64,000 nt of DNA from Cupriavidus pauculus (GCF_008693385.1 NZ_CP044065.1:1302001-1366000), one strand, 5' to 3'. Numbered from the stretch's first letter, positions 52,912 through 62,722 are shown. Notes: generated from the letters alone by a model not told the origin. Program-made: numbers and translations.

Positions 52912-53853
52912 CTACGGTTGCTTGAATCGCTTCCTATAGGCCGAAGGTGTCAGGCCGACTACGCGCTGGAAGCGAGCGCGGAACGTGATGGCGGAGTCGA
53001 AGCCCGATGCTGAGGCCACCTGATCGACACTGGCGTCGCTCGTCTCCAGTAACTCCTGCGAGCGGCGGATGCGTTGCCGGATCAGCCACTGGATGGGCGT
53101 CGTCCCCGTTTGGTCATGGAAGCGGCGCGCGAAGGTGCGCGGCGTCATCCTCGCCTTGGCCGCGAGCGTGGGGACGTCGATGGGCTTGTGAAGATTCTTG
53201 AGCATCCAGTCGCAGAGCGGAGAGAGGCTCGACGCATTGCCGACCACCGGCTGCTGGATGAACGCGGCCTGTCCGCCATCGCGATGAAGCGGCGCGACGG
53301 CGAGCCTTGCCGCCTGCACGGCCATTGCCTGGCCATAATCACGCCCGACCAGATGCAGGCACATGTCCAGGCCCGCCGAACTGCCGGCGGACGTCACGAT
53401 GTTGCCCTCGTCGACGAACAGGACATCGGTGTCCACGGTGAGGGCGGGATAACGTCGTGCCAGTTCTCCCGCCGCCGCCCAATGGGTTGTCGCGCGATGG
53501 CCGTCCAGCAGTCCTGCTTCGGCGAGCACGAAAGCACCGGTGCAGATCGAGGCGACCTGTGCACCGCCCTCGAGCGCGCTCCTTAACGTCCTGGAGGCAC
53601 CTGGGGAGAGCCGCCGATCGATATCTTCCACGTCAGGCACGATGATGCGATCCGCGGCTAGTGCGTCCTCCAGCTTCCACGGCGCCCGGATATCGAAATG
53701 CCCGCCGGCATCCACCCGCGTCGTTTCGCCGCACACCATCACGCGGTATGCAGGCTTGCCATCGGCAAGCACAACGCGGGAGAACACATCGCAGGCGATG
53801 CCGAGGTCGAATGGCACGACGCCTTGAAGGGCCAGCACGGCGACGGTTATCAA
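52912..53853 (-). CDS. GlxA-type AraC-family regulator (DJ-1/PfpI plus HTH), TTG start
   Basis: 313 residues from TTG 53853, supported by AAGGAG 5 bases upstream. Residues 1-190 form a DJ-1/PfpI-like domain with the nucleophile-elbow motif ASICTGAFVLAEAGLL and ATTHW. Residues about 215-313 form the double HTH of AraC proteins (TPRTFARRFHDQTGTTPIQWL and ASGFDSAITFRARFQR). It lies upstream of the cytochrome-iorAB operon and downstream of the RND genes, all on the same strand, so either could be its target. Confidence 0.92.
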   Translation of the reverse strand: MITVAVLALQGVVPFDLGIACDVFSRVVLADGKPAYRVMVCGETTRVDAGGHFDIRAPWKLEDALAADRIIVPDVEDIDRRLSPGASRTLRSALEGGAQVASICTGAFVLAEAGLLDGHRATTHWAAAGELARRYPALTVDTDVLFVDEGNIVTSAGSSAGLDMCLHLVGRDYGQAMAVQAARLAVAPLHRDGGQAAFIQQPVVGNASSLSPLCDWMLKNLHKPIDVPTLAAKARMTPRTFARRFHDQTGTTPIQWLIRQRIRRSQELLETSDASVDQVASASGFDSAITFRARFQRVVGLTPSAYRKRFKQP

Positions 53854-53890
53854 AGCATCTCCTTGGATAGGACCGGACAGCGGGAACGCT

Positions 53891-55333
53891 CTACATTGTA
53901 CGCAGCGGCTGAGACGCCCATCCGCCCCCCAGCGCCCGGAACAGGTCCACCTGGGCGTTGGCGATGCGTTCCTCTGCATCCGCCACCTGCGCTTGCGCGT
54001 CAGCGAATGTGCGCTCCGCATCGAGCAGGGCGAGGCTGTCGCTGCGTCCCTCGCGCTGTTGCGCGCGGACAATGCGTGCGGCGCGATCGGCCTGCTCGCG
54101 CGCCGCAGCGAGGGCGGTGCGCTGGTCGACGGCACGGGCATAGTTCGATAGTGCGGTTTCCGTCTCGGCCAACGCCTGGAGCACGCTGCCATCGAATGTC
54201 GCAAGCGCGCCCGCGCTGTCCGCCTGGGCGGCCGAGATACGCGCGCGGATGCGTTCCTGATTCGGGAACGACCACGAGATGCTGGGTCCCGCGAGCCATC
54301 GAAGCGGGCCGGCCCCGAAGAAGTCCCCCGCGCCGAACCCTGTCGATCCGATGGTCGCGCCAAACGATATGCGCGGATAGAGGTCGGCCGTCGCTACGCC
54401 GATCCGTGCGGTCGCGGCGGCCAGTCTCCGCTCCGCGGCGCGGACATCGGGCCGCCGGGCGAGCATCGATTGGCCGTCGCCGACGGGAATGGGCATATCG
54501 AGTGCCGGTAACGCGTTGAGGTCTGCTGCGGCGTTGAGGTCTGCTGCGTCGGCGGGCAGCTCTCCCGGCGCGCGACCGGTCAGGACGGCGAGCCGGAAGA
54601 GCGCCGCCTGCCGCTCGGCCGCGATGACCGGGATGTTCGAATGTCGCTGTTCCCGCAGCGCGGCGATTCGGGCGGTGTCCAGCGATGTCGCCATTCCCGC
54701 TCTCTCGCGGCCGTTCATGACACGCAGTGAGCGATCCAGCAGCGAGACGATCCGCTGCGCAACGGCAAGGCGCTGCGCAGCGCCGGCCGCGTTGAGGTAC
54801 GCGCGCGTAGTGTCCGCCACGATGGCGACCTTGACGGCATCCCGGTCGGCTTGCGCGGCTTCGAAGTCGCCGCGTGCGGATTCGATGCCACGCCTCACCC
54901 GGCCGAACAGATCGATTTCATAGGCGATGCCAAAGCCCGCGTCGACGAGCGTGTGTTGACGATCCTGTCCGGGTAGCGCCTGGACGGCTGCCTGTCTCTG
55001 GCGGCTGGCCGTCGCATCGAATTCCGTGCCCGGATAGCGATCCGCGCCGGCATCGCGCAACATCGCGCGCGCGCGTTCCAACCGGGCGACGGCAACCCGG
55101 ACATCGATGTTCGCAGCTAACGCGTCTTCGATCAGTCGATCGAGGATGGGGTCGCGATAGAGTCGCCACCAGTCGTCACGGGCTGGGCTCTGGTCATAGA
55201 GCGCAGGCGCCTCGCCGGCGGTGAAAGCGCCCTCGGCGCTAACGGGCACGCCTGGGGACACATAGTCGGGGCCGACGGCGCATCCGGTCAGGGCGAGTGC
55301 GAACAGGCAGAGCAGTGGCTTGAGTCGTTTCAT
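53891..55333 (-). CDS. RND efflux outer-membrane lipoprotein (OprM/OprN family)
   Basis: 480 residues. The lipobox LTGC (C18) marks lipidation, followed by AVGPDYVSP, standard for NodT/OprM channels. WWRLYRDPILDRLIEDALAAN and RRPDVRAAERRLAAATARIG are the two repeated helical-hairpin signatures of the tunnel. It starts 9 bases after the RND permease gene. Confidence 0.95.
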   Translation of the reverse strand: MKRLKPLLCLFALALTGCAVGPDYVSPGVPVSAEGAFTAGEAPALYDQSPARDDWWRLYRDPILDRLIEDALAANIDVRVAVARLERARAMLRDAGADRYPGTEFDATASRQRQAAVQALPGQDRQHTLVDAGFGIAYEIDLFGRVRRGIESARGDFEAAQADRDAVKVAIVADTTRAYLNAAGAAQRLAVAQRIVSLLDRSLRVMNGRERAGMATSLDTARIAALREQRHSNIPVIAAERQAALFRLAVLTGRAPGELPADAADLNAAADLNALPALDMPIPVGDGQSMLARRPDVRAAERRLAAATARIGVATADLYPRISFGATIGSTGFGAGDFFGAGPLRWLAGPSISWSFPNQERIRARISAAQADSAGALATFDGSVLQALAETETALSNYARAVDQRTALAAAREQADRAARIVRAQQREGRSDSLALLDAERTFADAQAQVADAEERIANAQVDLFRALGGGWASQPLRTM

Positions 55334-55342
55334 GAATGCACC

Positions 55343-58300
55343 TCAATCGGCTTGCTGCACTGGCGTGGGCCCCGCCATCCGGCGGCCGGGGGACAGTCGT
55401 GCGCCAAGGGCGCGGCATACGACGTAGAAGGTCGGCGTATAGAGCAGCCCGAATCCGGTGACACCCAGCATGCCAAAGAACACCGCGGTCCCCAATGCCT
55501 GCCGAAGCTCGGCGCCGGCACCCTTGGCAACCAGCAATGGCACCGCGCCGAGAATGAATGCGAAGCTCGTCATGAGGATCGGCCGCAGGCGCGTTTGCGC
55601 TGCACGTACGGCCGCGGCGACCGGTGTCAGGCCATCCTGTTCTTCCGCCTGGCGGGCAAACTCCACGACCAGAATTGCATTCTTGGCCGCGAGGGCGATC
55701 AGTACCACGAGGCCGATCTGCGTCAGGACGTTGTTATCCATGCCGCGGAGCTGGATGCCGATCATCGCGGCAAGCAGGCACATCGGAACGATCAGGATGA
55801 TGGCCAGCGGGAGCGTCAGGCTCTCGTACTGCGCGGCCAGCACGAGAAACACCAGCACGACAGCGAGCGCGAAGACGAGCGCAGCCGTGTTGCCGGCGAT
55901 CTTCTGCTGATACGCAATACCCGTCCATTCTGTGCCGTATCCAGCCGGAAGCGTCTCCGTGGCCAGGCGCTCCATGGTAGCGAGTGAGCGTCCGGTGGAG
56001 GAGCCGGGCGCGGTGTCGCCGTCGACCTCTACCGCGGGGAACAGGTTGTAGCGGACAACGCGATATGGTCCCGTTTCGTCATGGAACGTGGCAACCGAGC
56101 CGACGGGTACCATCGCGCCTGCCGACGACCGTGTCTTGAGGTTGGCAATATCGGCCGTGGTGGCGCGATGCGCCTGGTCGGCCTGCGCCGTGACGCGGAA
56201 CGTGCGGCCGAGCAGATTGAAATCGTTCACGTAGGCCGATCCAAGGTAGACCTGAAGCGCTTCGAACACACGCTCTGATGACACGCCCAGCATCTCGGCC
56301 TTGCGCCGGTCGATATCCGCGAAAACCCGCGGCGTCAGCGTATTGAAGAAGGTGTACACCTGCGACAGGCCCGCGGTTGCATTGGCTTTTGCGATGAGTT
56401 TTCCGGTTTCGCTGCCGAGTTCCTGATAGCCGTGGTCGCTGCGATCCTGCACCATCATTCGATAGCCGCCTGCGGAGCCGATGCCATCGATCAACGGCGG
56501 TGGAATGACCATGACACGCGCGCCATCGATATCCGCGGTCACTTTGCGTGCTTCCTCGAGAATGGCATCGGCATGACGCTGCCGCTCCTCGAATGGCTTG
56601 AGGGGGATAAACGCCGTCGCAGCGTTCGGCGAGTTGGTATTCGAAGCTGCATCGTAGCCGGGCAGCATGATCGTGCCCCGCACGCCCTCGATCGTCAGGA
56701 GCCGACGCGACACGTCCTGCAGCACGGCGTCCGTCCGGGACAGCGACGCGCCTGGCGGCAACTGCACCACCGTGATCAGATAGCTCTGGTCCTGCGGCGG
56801 AATGAAACCGGTCGGTGTCACCCAGAACAGCGCGAGGGTGGCCATGATGAGCCCGCAATAGGACAACATGACCCGCCTGGGGCGGGCGACCATCCATGCG
56901 GTCAGCCGTCCGTATGCGGCGCTGAAGGTGTCGAAGCATCGGTTGAACGCATCGCCCGCACGATGCAGCGCGCGGATGACCCGGTGATCGGCGGCCTTTG
57001 TCTCATGGGTGCGCAGCAGCTGCGCCGCGAGCGCGGGCGAGAGGGTGAGCGAGAGGACCAGCGAGATGATCGTAGCGCCCGATATGGTCAATGCGAATTG
57101 CTTGTAGAACGCGCCTGACAGTCCATTGAGGAAGAGCGTGGGAATGAACACTGCGCAAAGGACCAGCACGATGGCGACCAATGCGACCGAGACTTCGTCC
57201 ATGGATCTGCGCGCGGCCTCGAGCGGACTGAGCCCGAGCCCGAGATTGCGCTCGACGTTCTCGACCACCACGATAGCGTCATCGACAACGATCCCGATGG
57301 CGAGCACAAGGCCGAACAGGGACAAACTGTTGAGACTGTAGCCGGCGACAGCGAGGAGGGCGAAGGTGCCGATAAGCGACACCGGGATTGCGACGACGGG
57401 AATGATTGCCGCGCGCCAGCGTTGCAGGAAGAGGAAGATGACAAGCACCACGAGCGCCGCCGCCTCCAGCAGGGTATTACGGACTGCGGCGATAGATTGC
57501 GCGATGAACTTTGTGGAATTCCACATGATGCGGTATTCGAGCCCATGTGGAAACGACTTCGCGGCCTCCTGCATCACGCGCTCGACGGTTTCCCCGGTCT
57601 CGAGGGCGTTCGTGCCCGGTCGCTGGAAGATGCCGATCATGATTGACGCCTTGCCGGAGAGATAGGCATTCGTGCTGTAGTCCGCGGCGCCAAGCTCGAC
57701 GCGTGCTACATCCCGCACCCGAATTTGCCGGCCGTCCGCGTCGGTCCGGACGATGACGTCGGCGAACTGGTCCGGTTCGGAGAATCGGCCTTGCGTACGC
57801 ACGTTCAGCTGGAACGCATCGGCGGATGCGCTCGGCGGTTGTCCGAGCGCGCCGGCGGCGACCTGTACGTTCTGCGCGCGCAGCGCGGCCACGACCTCGC
57901 CGGCGGTCAGATTGAGCGAGGCTGCCCGGTCCGGGTCGATCCATACGCGCATCGCGAATTCGCGGCTGCCGAAGATGATGGCGTCTCCGACGCCATCGAT
58001 CCGGCTGAGCCGGTCGCGTACCTGCGTGAGGGCGTAGTTCGAGATGTAGTCCTGATCGAAGATGCCATCCGGCGACACGAGGTTTACCGCCATCAGCGCG
58101 CTAGGCGCCGTCTTGCGGGTGGTGACACCGAGGCGCTGCACGGCTTCGGGCAATCGCGGTGTCGCGGTGGCGACGCGGTTCTGCACGAGCATTTGCGCCG
58201 CGTCGAGGTTGGTGCCGACCTTGAAGGTCACCGAGATCGCTACCTTGCCGTCGCCAGTCGACTGGCTCGAGATGTAGAGCATGTTGTCGACGCCATTGAT

Positions 58301-58510
58301 CTCCTGCTCGATCGGCGCCGCGACGGTTTCCGCCACGGTCTCCGCGGAAGCGCCGGGATATGTCGCGGACACGACAACAGTCGGTGGAATGATGTCCGGA
58401 TATTGGGAGACCGGTAGTCGGAAGTAGGCGATGGCGCCGACAATGGTAATCACGACCGCCAGGACTGCGGCAAAGATCGGCCGTGTAATGAAGAAGCGCG
58501 ACAGGCGCAT
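55343..58510 (-). CDS. RND multidrug efflux permease (MexF/AcrB type)
   Basis: 1055 residues, full length for the HAE1 family. Starts MRLSRFFITRPIFAAVLAVV. The proton-relay aspartates are in IGIVVDDAIVVVENVER of helix 4, and the second half repeats with GLVVLIALAAKNAILVVEFA. Two large periplasmic loops are present. The similarity pattern with the neighbouring adaptor suggests the MexEF-OprN type, which exports phenicols, quinolones and aromatic compounds. Organised adaptor-permease-channel on the minus strand. Confidence 0.96.
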   Translation of the reverse strand: MRLSRFFITRPIFAAVLAVVITIVGAIAYFRLPVSQYPDIIPPTVVVSATYPGASAETVAETVAAPIEQEINGVDNMLYISSQSTGDGKVAISVTFKVGTNLDAAQMLVQNRVATATPRLPEAVQRLGVTTRKTAPSALMAVNLVSPDGIFDQDYISNYALTQVRDRLSRIDGVGDAIIFGSREFAMRVWIDPDRAASLNLTAGEVVAALRAQNVQVAAGALGQPPSASADAFQLNVRTQGRFSEPDQFADVIVRTDADGRQIRVRDVARVELGAADYSTNAYLSGKASIMIGIFQRPGTNALETGETVERVMQEAAKSFPHGLEYRIMWNSTKFIAQSIAAVRNTLLEAAALVVLVIFLFLQRWRAAIIPVVAIPVSLIGTFALLAVAGYSLNSLSLFGLVLAIGIVVDDAIVVVENVERNLGLGLSPLEAARRSMDEVSVALVAIVLVLCAVFIPTLFLNGLSGAFYKQFALTISGATIISLVLSLTLSPALAAQLLRTHETKAADHRVIRALHRAGDAFNRCFDTFSAAYGRLTAWMVARPRRVMLSYCGLIMATLALFWVTPTGFIPPQDQSYLITVVQLPPGASLSRTDAVLQDVSRRLLTIEGVRGTIMLPGYDAASNTNSPNAATAFIPLKPFEERQRHADAILEEARKVTADIDGARVMVIPPPLIDGIGSAGGYRMMVQDRSDHGYQELGSETGKLIAKANATAGLSQVYTFFNTLTPRVFADIDRRKAEMLGVSSERVFEALQVYLGSAYVNDFNLLGRTFRVTAQADQAHRATTADIANLKTRSSAGAMVPVGSVATFHDETGPYRVVRYNLFPAVEVDGDTAPGSSTGRSLATMERLATETLPAGYGTEWTGIAYQQKIAGNTAALVFALAVVLVFLVLAAQYESLTLPLAIILIVPMCLLAAMIGIQLRGMDNNVLTQIGLVVLIALAAKNAILVVEFARQAEEQDGLTPVAAAVRAAQTRLRPILMTSFAFILGAVPLLVAKGAGAELRQALGTAVFFGMLGVTGFGLLYTPTFYVVCRALGARLSPGRRMAGPTPVQQAD

Positions 58511-58547
58511 GGGTGCTTTCCTAGGGAAATGGCCAATCAGGCCGCAA

Positions 58548-59801
58548 TCAGGATGCGAACGTGGCTTCGCCCGATATCGCCGGGGCCGGCGCGGGACGAG
58601 CGGGCGCTGCGGGCTCGATGCGTGTCGGCTTCGTCAGCACCTTGCTGCCCGGGGTCGCCATCTGGATGCCGCCGACAACGACGTCGTCGGTCGGGGCAAG
58701 ACCTGACCGCACGATGCGGAGGCCATCGACTGTGGGGCCCAGCACGACGGGTTTAGCTTCGACAATGCCTGCCTTGGTCACTGTCAGCACGACCTTGCGC
58801 GCCTGGTCAGTCTGGATGGCAGCGTCTGGAACGAGCAGGGCTGTCGTGGTGCCGCTGCTGGCCAGACGCATGTTGCCGAACATGCCGGGTGTCAGGAACA
58901 GATCTCGGTTGGGCACGACCGCCCGAAGCCGGATGGTCCCGGACCGTGGATCGAGACCGTTGTCGGTAAAGTCGAGCGCGCCGTGCCAGCGGTAATCCGT
59001 TTCGTCTTGCAGGCGGACTTCAATCGCCGACGTCTTGGCGCCATCCTGTCTTGCGCGTAGGGCCTTGAGGTAGAGCGCTTCGGACGCCTCGAACACGAAG
59101 TAGATTGGGTCGAGGGCGTTGACCGTCGTCAGCAGGGTGCCGCTTGTGCCTTCGCCGGTGGCGACGAGGTTGCCCGGGTCAACGCGCCGGTACGACACCC
59201 TGCCGGCGATCGGCGCACGGACTTCCGTGAAATCCAGTTCCAGCAAGCGCGCGCTGACGCGTGCTTGCGCTGCAGCGACGGCGGCAACGCCGGCCTGAAC
59301 GCGTGCGTGGAGGCGGTCGAGCTCGCTTTTGGAGACGGCCTCGTCGCCGACCAGACTGTCTGCGCGTTGTGCATCCGCTCGGGCCAATGCGAGCTCGCTG
59401 CGCGCGCTAGCCAGGTTCGCGTTGGCTTCGGCAAGGGCGGCCGCGAATGGCCGTCGGTCGATGGTAAACAGCAGGTCGCCGCGACGCACGGTCGCGCCAT
59501 CCGTGAAGTGCACCGCCACGATCTGCCCTGAAACCCGTGGGCGAATGTCAACCGTGCGACTGGGTTCGAATCGGCCGATGTAGGTGTCCCATTCGTTGAT
59601 CTGCCGTGAGAGCGGGATCGACGTCGACACCGTCGGGGGCGTCATCGCCGCATTGGCGACCGGGGCCTTTCTGACGGATGCGAGGAATGCAATGCCGAGG
59701 AGAGCCAGGGCGATGCCTGCCATCCCTGCGGTTCGCCATCGTGATGTGCGGGGCCGGGAGCCCGATATGGCGGGTTTATCAAGTTTGGTGTGAGTGTTCA
59801 T
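58548..59801 (-). CDS. RND periplasmic adaptor protein (MexE-like)
   Basis: 417 residues. One N-terminal hydrophobic helix (about 27-45) without a lipobox cysteine acts as anchor. WDTYIGRFEPSRTVDIRPRV and GATVRRGDLLFTIDRRPF are the lipoyl/barrel-sandwich motifs, and a coiled-coil hairpin (about 115-190) contacts the channel. VRAPIAGRVSYRRVDPGNLV closes the lipoyl domain. First gene of the efflux operon; an extensive dyad at 59903-59939 lies 102 bases before its start. Confidence 0.95.
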   Translation of the reverse strand: MNTHTKLDKPAISGSRPRTSRWRTAGMAGIALALLGIAFLASVRKAPVANAAMTPPTVSTSIPLSRQINEWDTYIGRFEPSRTVDIRPRVSGQIVAVHFTDGATVRRGDLLFTIDRRPFAAALAEANANLASARSELALARADAQRADSLVGDEAVSKSELDRLHARVQAGVAAVAAAQARVSARLLELDFTEVRAPIAGRVSYRRVDPGNLVATGEGTSGTLLTTVNALDPIYFVFEASEALYLKALRARQDGAKTSAIEVRLQDETDYRWHGALDFTDNGLDPRSGTIRLRAVVPNRDLFLTPGMFGNMRLASSGTTTALLVPDAAIQTDQARKVVLTVTKAGIVEAKPVVLGPTVDGLRIVRSGLAPTDDVVVGGIQMATPGSKVLTKPTRIEPAAPARPAPAPAISGEATFAS

Positions 59802-59902
59802 CCAATCGTCGATCGATGGTTGCCGAGTCGACCGGCATTTTCACCACCGTGGGGCCAAGGGAGAAAGGACGAACTTCCCTCGTTTCTGGTCATGCGACAG
59901 GT

Positions 59903-59939
59903 GTGGCAGAAAATGATCGTAATTAGTCATTTCTGCCAC
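59903..59939. promoter_or_regulatory. Large inverted repeat in the RND divergent promoter
   Basis: GTGGCAGAAAATGA (59903-59916) and TCATTTCTGCCAC (59927-59939) are inverted repeats differing by a single extra A, around a 10-base spacer TCGTAATTAG. The A/T-rich centre and location between the efflux operon and the divergent three-gene operon make it a strong operator candidate, perhaps for one of the flanking GlxA-type regulators. Confidence 0.65.
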
Positions 59940-60007
59940 TCACGTCCTGGCCCGAGTGCGCGATATAAAGCTACGGTTTCGTTTTTTCAGACCGGGGGCT
60001 TTACTCC

Positions 60008-60328
60008 ATGCAGTCGCCGTCGATACTTCGTCATCTCGAAATCGCGTCCGTGATCGAGGGCACCACGCTTGTTCTTCTGCTTGGCATCGCCGTGCCGTTG
60101 AAGCATCTGGGTGGGTGGCCGATCGGTGTACGGATTCTGGGTCCGTTGCATGGCCTCGCGCTGTTGATTTATCTGTGGATCGCCATACAGGCCGTCTCCG
60201 GCGCAGGGTGGCCGCGCCGCGAATTACTACGGGTGTTTCTGCTGGCGGTGCTCCCGCTTGGCGGCTTTTTCAACGCGACATTCATTGCCCGCAAGATCGA
60301 CACGATAGAAAAGGGGCAGGCCCAATGA
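60008..60328 (+). CDS. DUF3817 small membrane protein
   Basis: 106 residues, three predicted helices. LRHLEIASVIEGTTLVLLLG and KHLGG with LGPLHGLALLIYLW match DUF3817, a family of unknown function frequently found near transporters. It is the first gene of a plus-strand unit and overlaps the next gene by 4 bases (ATGA). Confidence 0.85.
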   Translation: MQSPSILRHLEIASVIEGTTLVLLLGIAVPLKHLGGWPIGVRILGPLHGLALLIYLWIAIQAVSGAGWPRRELLRVFLLAVLPLGGFFNATFIARKIDTIEKGQAQ

Positions 60329-60741
60329 GTGCCTTGGCGCTATACCCCTGGATCAAGGCGTTGCATGTCGCCGCGTCGCTGATGTTTACCGCAGGCGTGA
60401 TAGCTGTAGCGGCGTTTCTGTGGGCTGCCGGCAAAGCCGCGGCAGACGTCGCGTCGGTGGCAGGCGCGCTTCGTCGATGGGACAGGGCGGTCACCACACC
60501 CTCGATGCTGCTCGTGGTGGTACTGGGGTTCGTCCTCGTCCGATCTGGCGGGTGGTTTGGCGCGCCTTGGCTATATGGAAAGCTTGCCATTGCGCTGCTG
60601 GTCGCCGCTGCGCATGGAATGCAAGTCGCAAAACTTCGCCGGCTGGCCGGCGGCGCCGAGGTGACGCGTTGGCGGCTGGGTCCATGGCTAGTCGCGGCAT
60701 TTGCGTGCATTGCGGTGCTGGCCGTGGCGAAGCCGGCATGA
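60325..60741 (+). CDS. CopD/HemJ-like four-helix membrane protein
   Basis: 138 residues from ATG 60325. Four hydrophobic helices are visible, with a His in helix 1 (YPWIKALHVAASLMF) and KLAIALLVAAAHGM in helix 3, as in CopD/HemJ-type proteins whose histidines bind haem or copper. It is encoded 19 bases ahead of a GlxA-type regulator. True function unknown; HemJ itself is usually nearer 140-150 residues with more conserved Lys/Arg. Confidence 0.65.
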   Translation: MSALALYPWIKALHVAASLMFTAGVIAVAAFLWAAGKAAADVASVAGALRRWDRAVTTPSMLLVVVLGFVLVRSGGWFGAPWLYGKLAIALLVAAAHGMQVAKLRRLAGGAEVTRWRLGPWLVAAFACIAVLAVAKPA

Positions 60742-60760
60742 GCCAGAGCCCGTGTTGAGT

Positions 60761-61717
60761 ATGGACGCTTCGCTCGCGCTTCGGCATATCGGTTTTTTCG
60801 TTTATCCAGGCTTTCAGATACAGGACCTCAGCGGTCCGCTCGCGGCCTTCGAATTGGCGGGATCCGGCGCCGGCGCGCCGCCATACCGTTGCCACGTGGT
60901 GTCCCATGCCGGCGGAGACGTTGCCAGCTCCGGCGGTTTGCGGATCATGACTTCGTTGATGCCATCGACGCTGGATACGCTGCTCGTCGTGGGTGGGGAG
61001 GTGTCCGACGATCCGGCCACGCTGCCGGCGATTGACGCACATCTTGCGACCGCGTTACAGAACGGTACGCGGCGCATCGGCAGCGTTTGCACGGGGGCAT
61101 TCATTCTGGCCAGGGCGGGGTTGCTCGAGGGTCGTCGCGCGACGACGCACTGGAAGCACTCGCGTCAGTTGCAACGGATGTTTCCCGGCACCCGAGTTGA
61201 ATCGGACCGCATTTACATCAAGGACGGCAATATCTGGACGTCGGCCGGGGTGACCGCGGGCATCGACCTCGCGCTCGCGCTCATCGAGGAGGACCTCGGC
61301 CACGCCGAGTCCCTGTCGGTGGCCCGACACCTCGTGGTCTATCACCGTCGGCCCGGTGGGCAGTCTCAGTTTTCCGCGCTGGCGGACATGGAACCGGAGT
61401 CGGACAGGATGCGGGAGGTGTTGAGCTATATGCGCGAGAACCTCAATGCGTCCTTGTCTACTGAAACACTGGCGTCGATTGCCTGCCTCAGTCCGCGCCA
61501 GTTCGGACGAACGTTTCTGGCCGAGACCGGCGAGACCCCCGCGAAGGCTGTCGAGCGGCTGCGCGTCGAGGTGGCGCGTCACCGCGTGGAACGGAGTGCC
61601 GAACCGATTGAAAAAATCGCCGAGGTAGTGGGATTCGCGGACCCTGAGCGCATGCGCAGGGCATTCATCCGAATCACGGGACATCCGCCGCAGAGTCTGC
61701 GACGGATGGCGGACTGA
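60761..61717 (+). CDS. GlxA-type AraC-family regulator (DJ-1/PfpI plus HTH)
   Basis: 318 residues from ATG 60761. DJ-1/PfpI-like N-domain with FFVYPGFQIQDLSGPLAAFE, the elbow GSVCTGAFILARAGLL and ATTHW; AraC double HTH from about residue 215 (SPRQFGRTFLAETGETPAKA, then KIAEVVGFADPERMRRAF). It is the third gene of the plus-strand unit facing the RND operon. It is related in architecture to the regulator at 52912-53853, and both bracket the efflux genes. Confidence 0.92.
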   Translation: MDASLALRHIGFFVYPGFQIQDLSGPLAAFELAGSGAGAPPYRCHVVSHAGGDVASSGGLRIMTSLMPSTLDTLLVVGGEVSDDPATLPAIDAHLATALQNGTRRIGSVCTGAFILARAGLLEGRRATTHWKHSRQLQRMFPGTRVESDRIYIKDGNIWTSAGVTAGIDLALALIEEDLGHAESLSVARHLVVYHRRPGGQSQFSALADMEPESDRMREVLSYMRENLNASLSTETLASIACLSPRQFGRTFLAETGETPAKAVERLRVEVARHRVERSAEPIEKIAEVVGFADPERMRRAFIRITGHPPQSLRRMAD

Positions 61718-61789
61718 TGTTTGGCATCACCATCTCTCACCTGAGCAGAAGGAAGCGCGAACAGATAGCCCCCTTTGCCTGAAGCCGCC

Positions 61790-62692
61790 TCATTCGCTGA
61801 ACGTCTCGAATAGCAGTTCCCGCAGCCACCGGTTGCCGGGGTCGCGCTGATACTTGGTGTGCCAGAACAGGTTGATGGCGATTTCGGGTAGCGGCACGGG
61901 GCAGGGTACGTACGAGAGCCCGAACGGTTCGGCGCACCGTTCCGCGAAGCGTTCCGGCACCGTCGCCACGAGGTCCGTCTCATGCAGGATATGGCCCACC
62001 GCCACGAAGTGAGGCACGACCAGCCGGATGTCGCGCTCCACGCCCGATCGCTTCATCGTCTCGTCGGCAACACCGTGCCCCGAACCCGCCGAGACTACGA
62101 CCACATGCTTGGCCGCGCAAAATTCCTCGCGCGTCAGCGTGCCCTTGTCCAGCGCGTGCCCCTTGCGAAAAAGGCAGACATAGCTGTGACGTAGAATCCG
62201 GCGCTGCATGAAGCCCGTCTTCATGTCCGGTATCCAGCCGACGGCCAGGTCCACACGGCCGGCCTCCATCTCGTCGCGCAGATTCACGGTCGCGTTTCGC
62301 ACCGTGCTGATGGTCACGCCAGGCGCGATCTTCTCGAGCAACCCCGTCAGCGTCGGCAGTATATAAATCTCGCCGATATCGGTCATCGCAATCGTGAACG
62401 CGCGCTTGCTGGTCATCGGATCGAACTTGACCTGTTGATTCAGCGTGCTGTGAATCGTGCTGAGCGCGTAGCTGATGGGCTCCGCAAGCTGCTGGGCATA
62501 GGGCGTCGGCTCCATGCCACGCGAGGTGCGCAGAAACAGTTCGTCCCCGAGAAGTTTTCTCAGTCTGTTCAAGGCGTTACTGACGCCAGGCTGCGAGATG
62601 CCGAGCGTCTCCGCGACCCTGGACGCGCGGCGCTGCTTGAGCAACTCCGAAAATACGAGCAGCAGATTCAGGTCGACGTCCTTCAGATCCAT
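61790..62692 (-). CDS. nagR: NahR/NagR-type LysR regulator (salicylate-responsive)
   Basis: 300 residues. MDLKDVDLNLLLVFSELLKQRR, LGISQPGVSNALNRLRKLLG and SRGMEPTPYAQQLAEPISYA, then FTIAMTDIGEIYILPTL and LPEIAINLFWHTKYQRDPGN follow NahR closely along the entire length. NahR-type proteins activate naphthalene and salicylate operons in response to salicylate. It is divergent from nagAa, with a LysR box at 62723-62737 in the 138-base gap. Confidence 0.9.
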   Translation of the reverse strand: MDLKDVDLNLLLVFSELLKQRRASRVAETLGISQPGVSNALNRLRKLLGDELFLRTSRGMEPTPYAQQLAEPISYALSTIHSTLNQQVKFDPMTSKRAFTIAMTDIGEIYILPTLTGLLEKIAPGVTISTVRNATVNLRDEMEAGRVDLAVGWIPDMKTGFMQRRILRHSYVCLFRKGHALDKGTLTREEFCAAKHVVVVSAGSGHGVADETMKRSGVERDIRLVVPHFVAVGHILHETDLVATVPERFAERCAEPFGLSYVPCPVPLPEIAINLFWHTKYQRDPGNRWLRELLFETFSE

Positions 62693-62722
62693 GGTCCTTG
62701 GCCTCCTGAGGCGTTGGGCTAT

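Noticed and set aside
59560..59580. GGTTCGAATC motif resembling a tRNA T-arm
   Set aside because: It lies inside the RND adaptor coding frame, and no acceptor or anticodon stem can be built around it.
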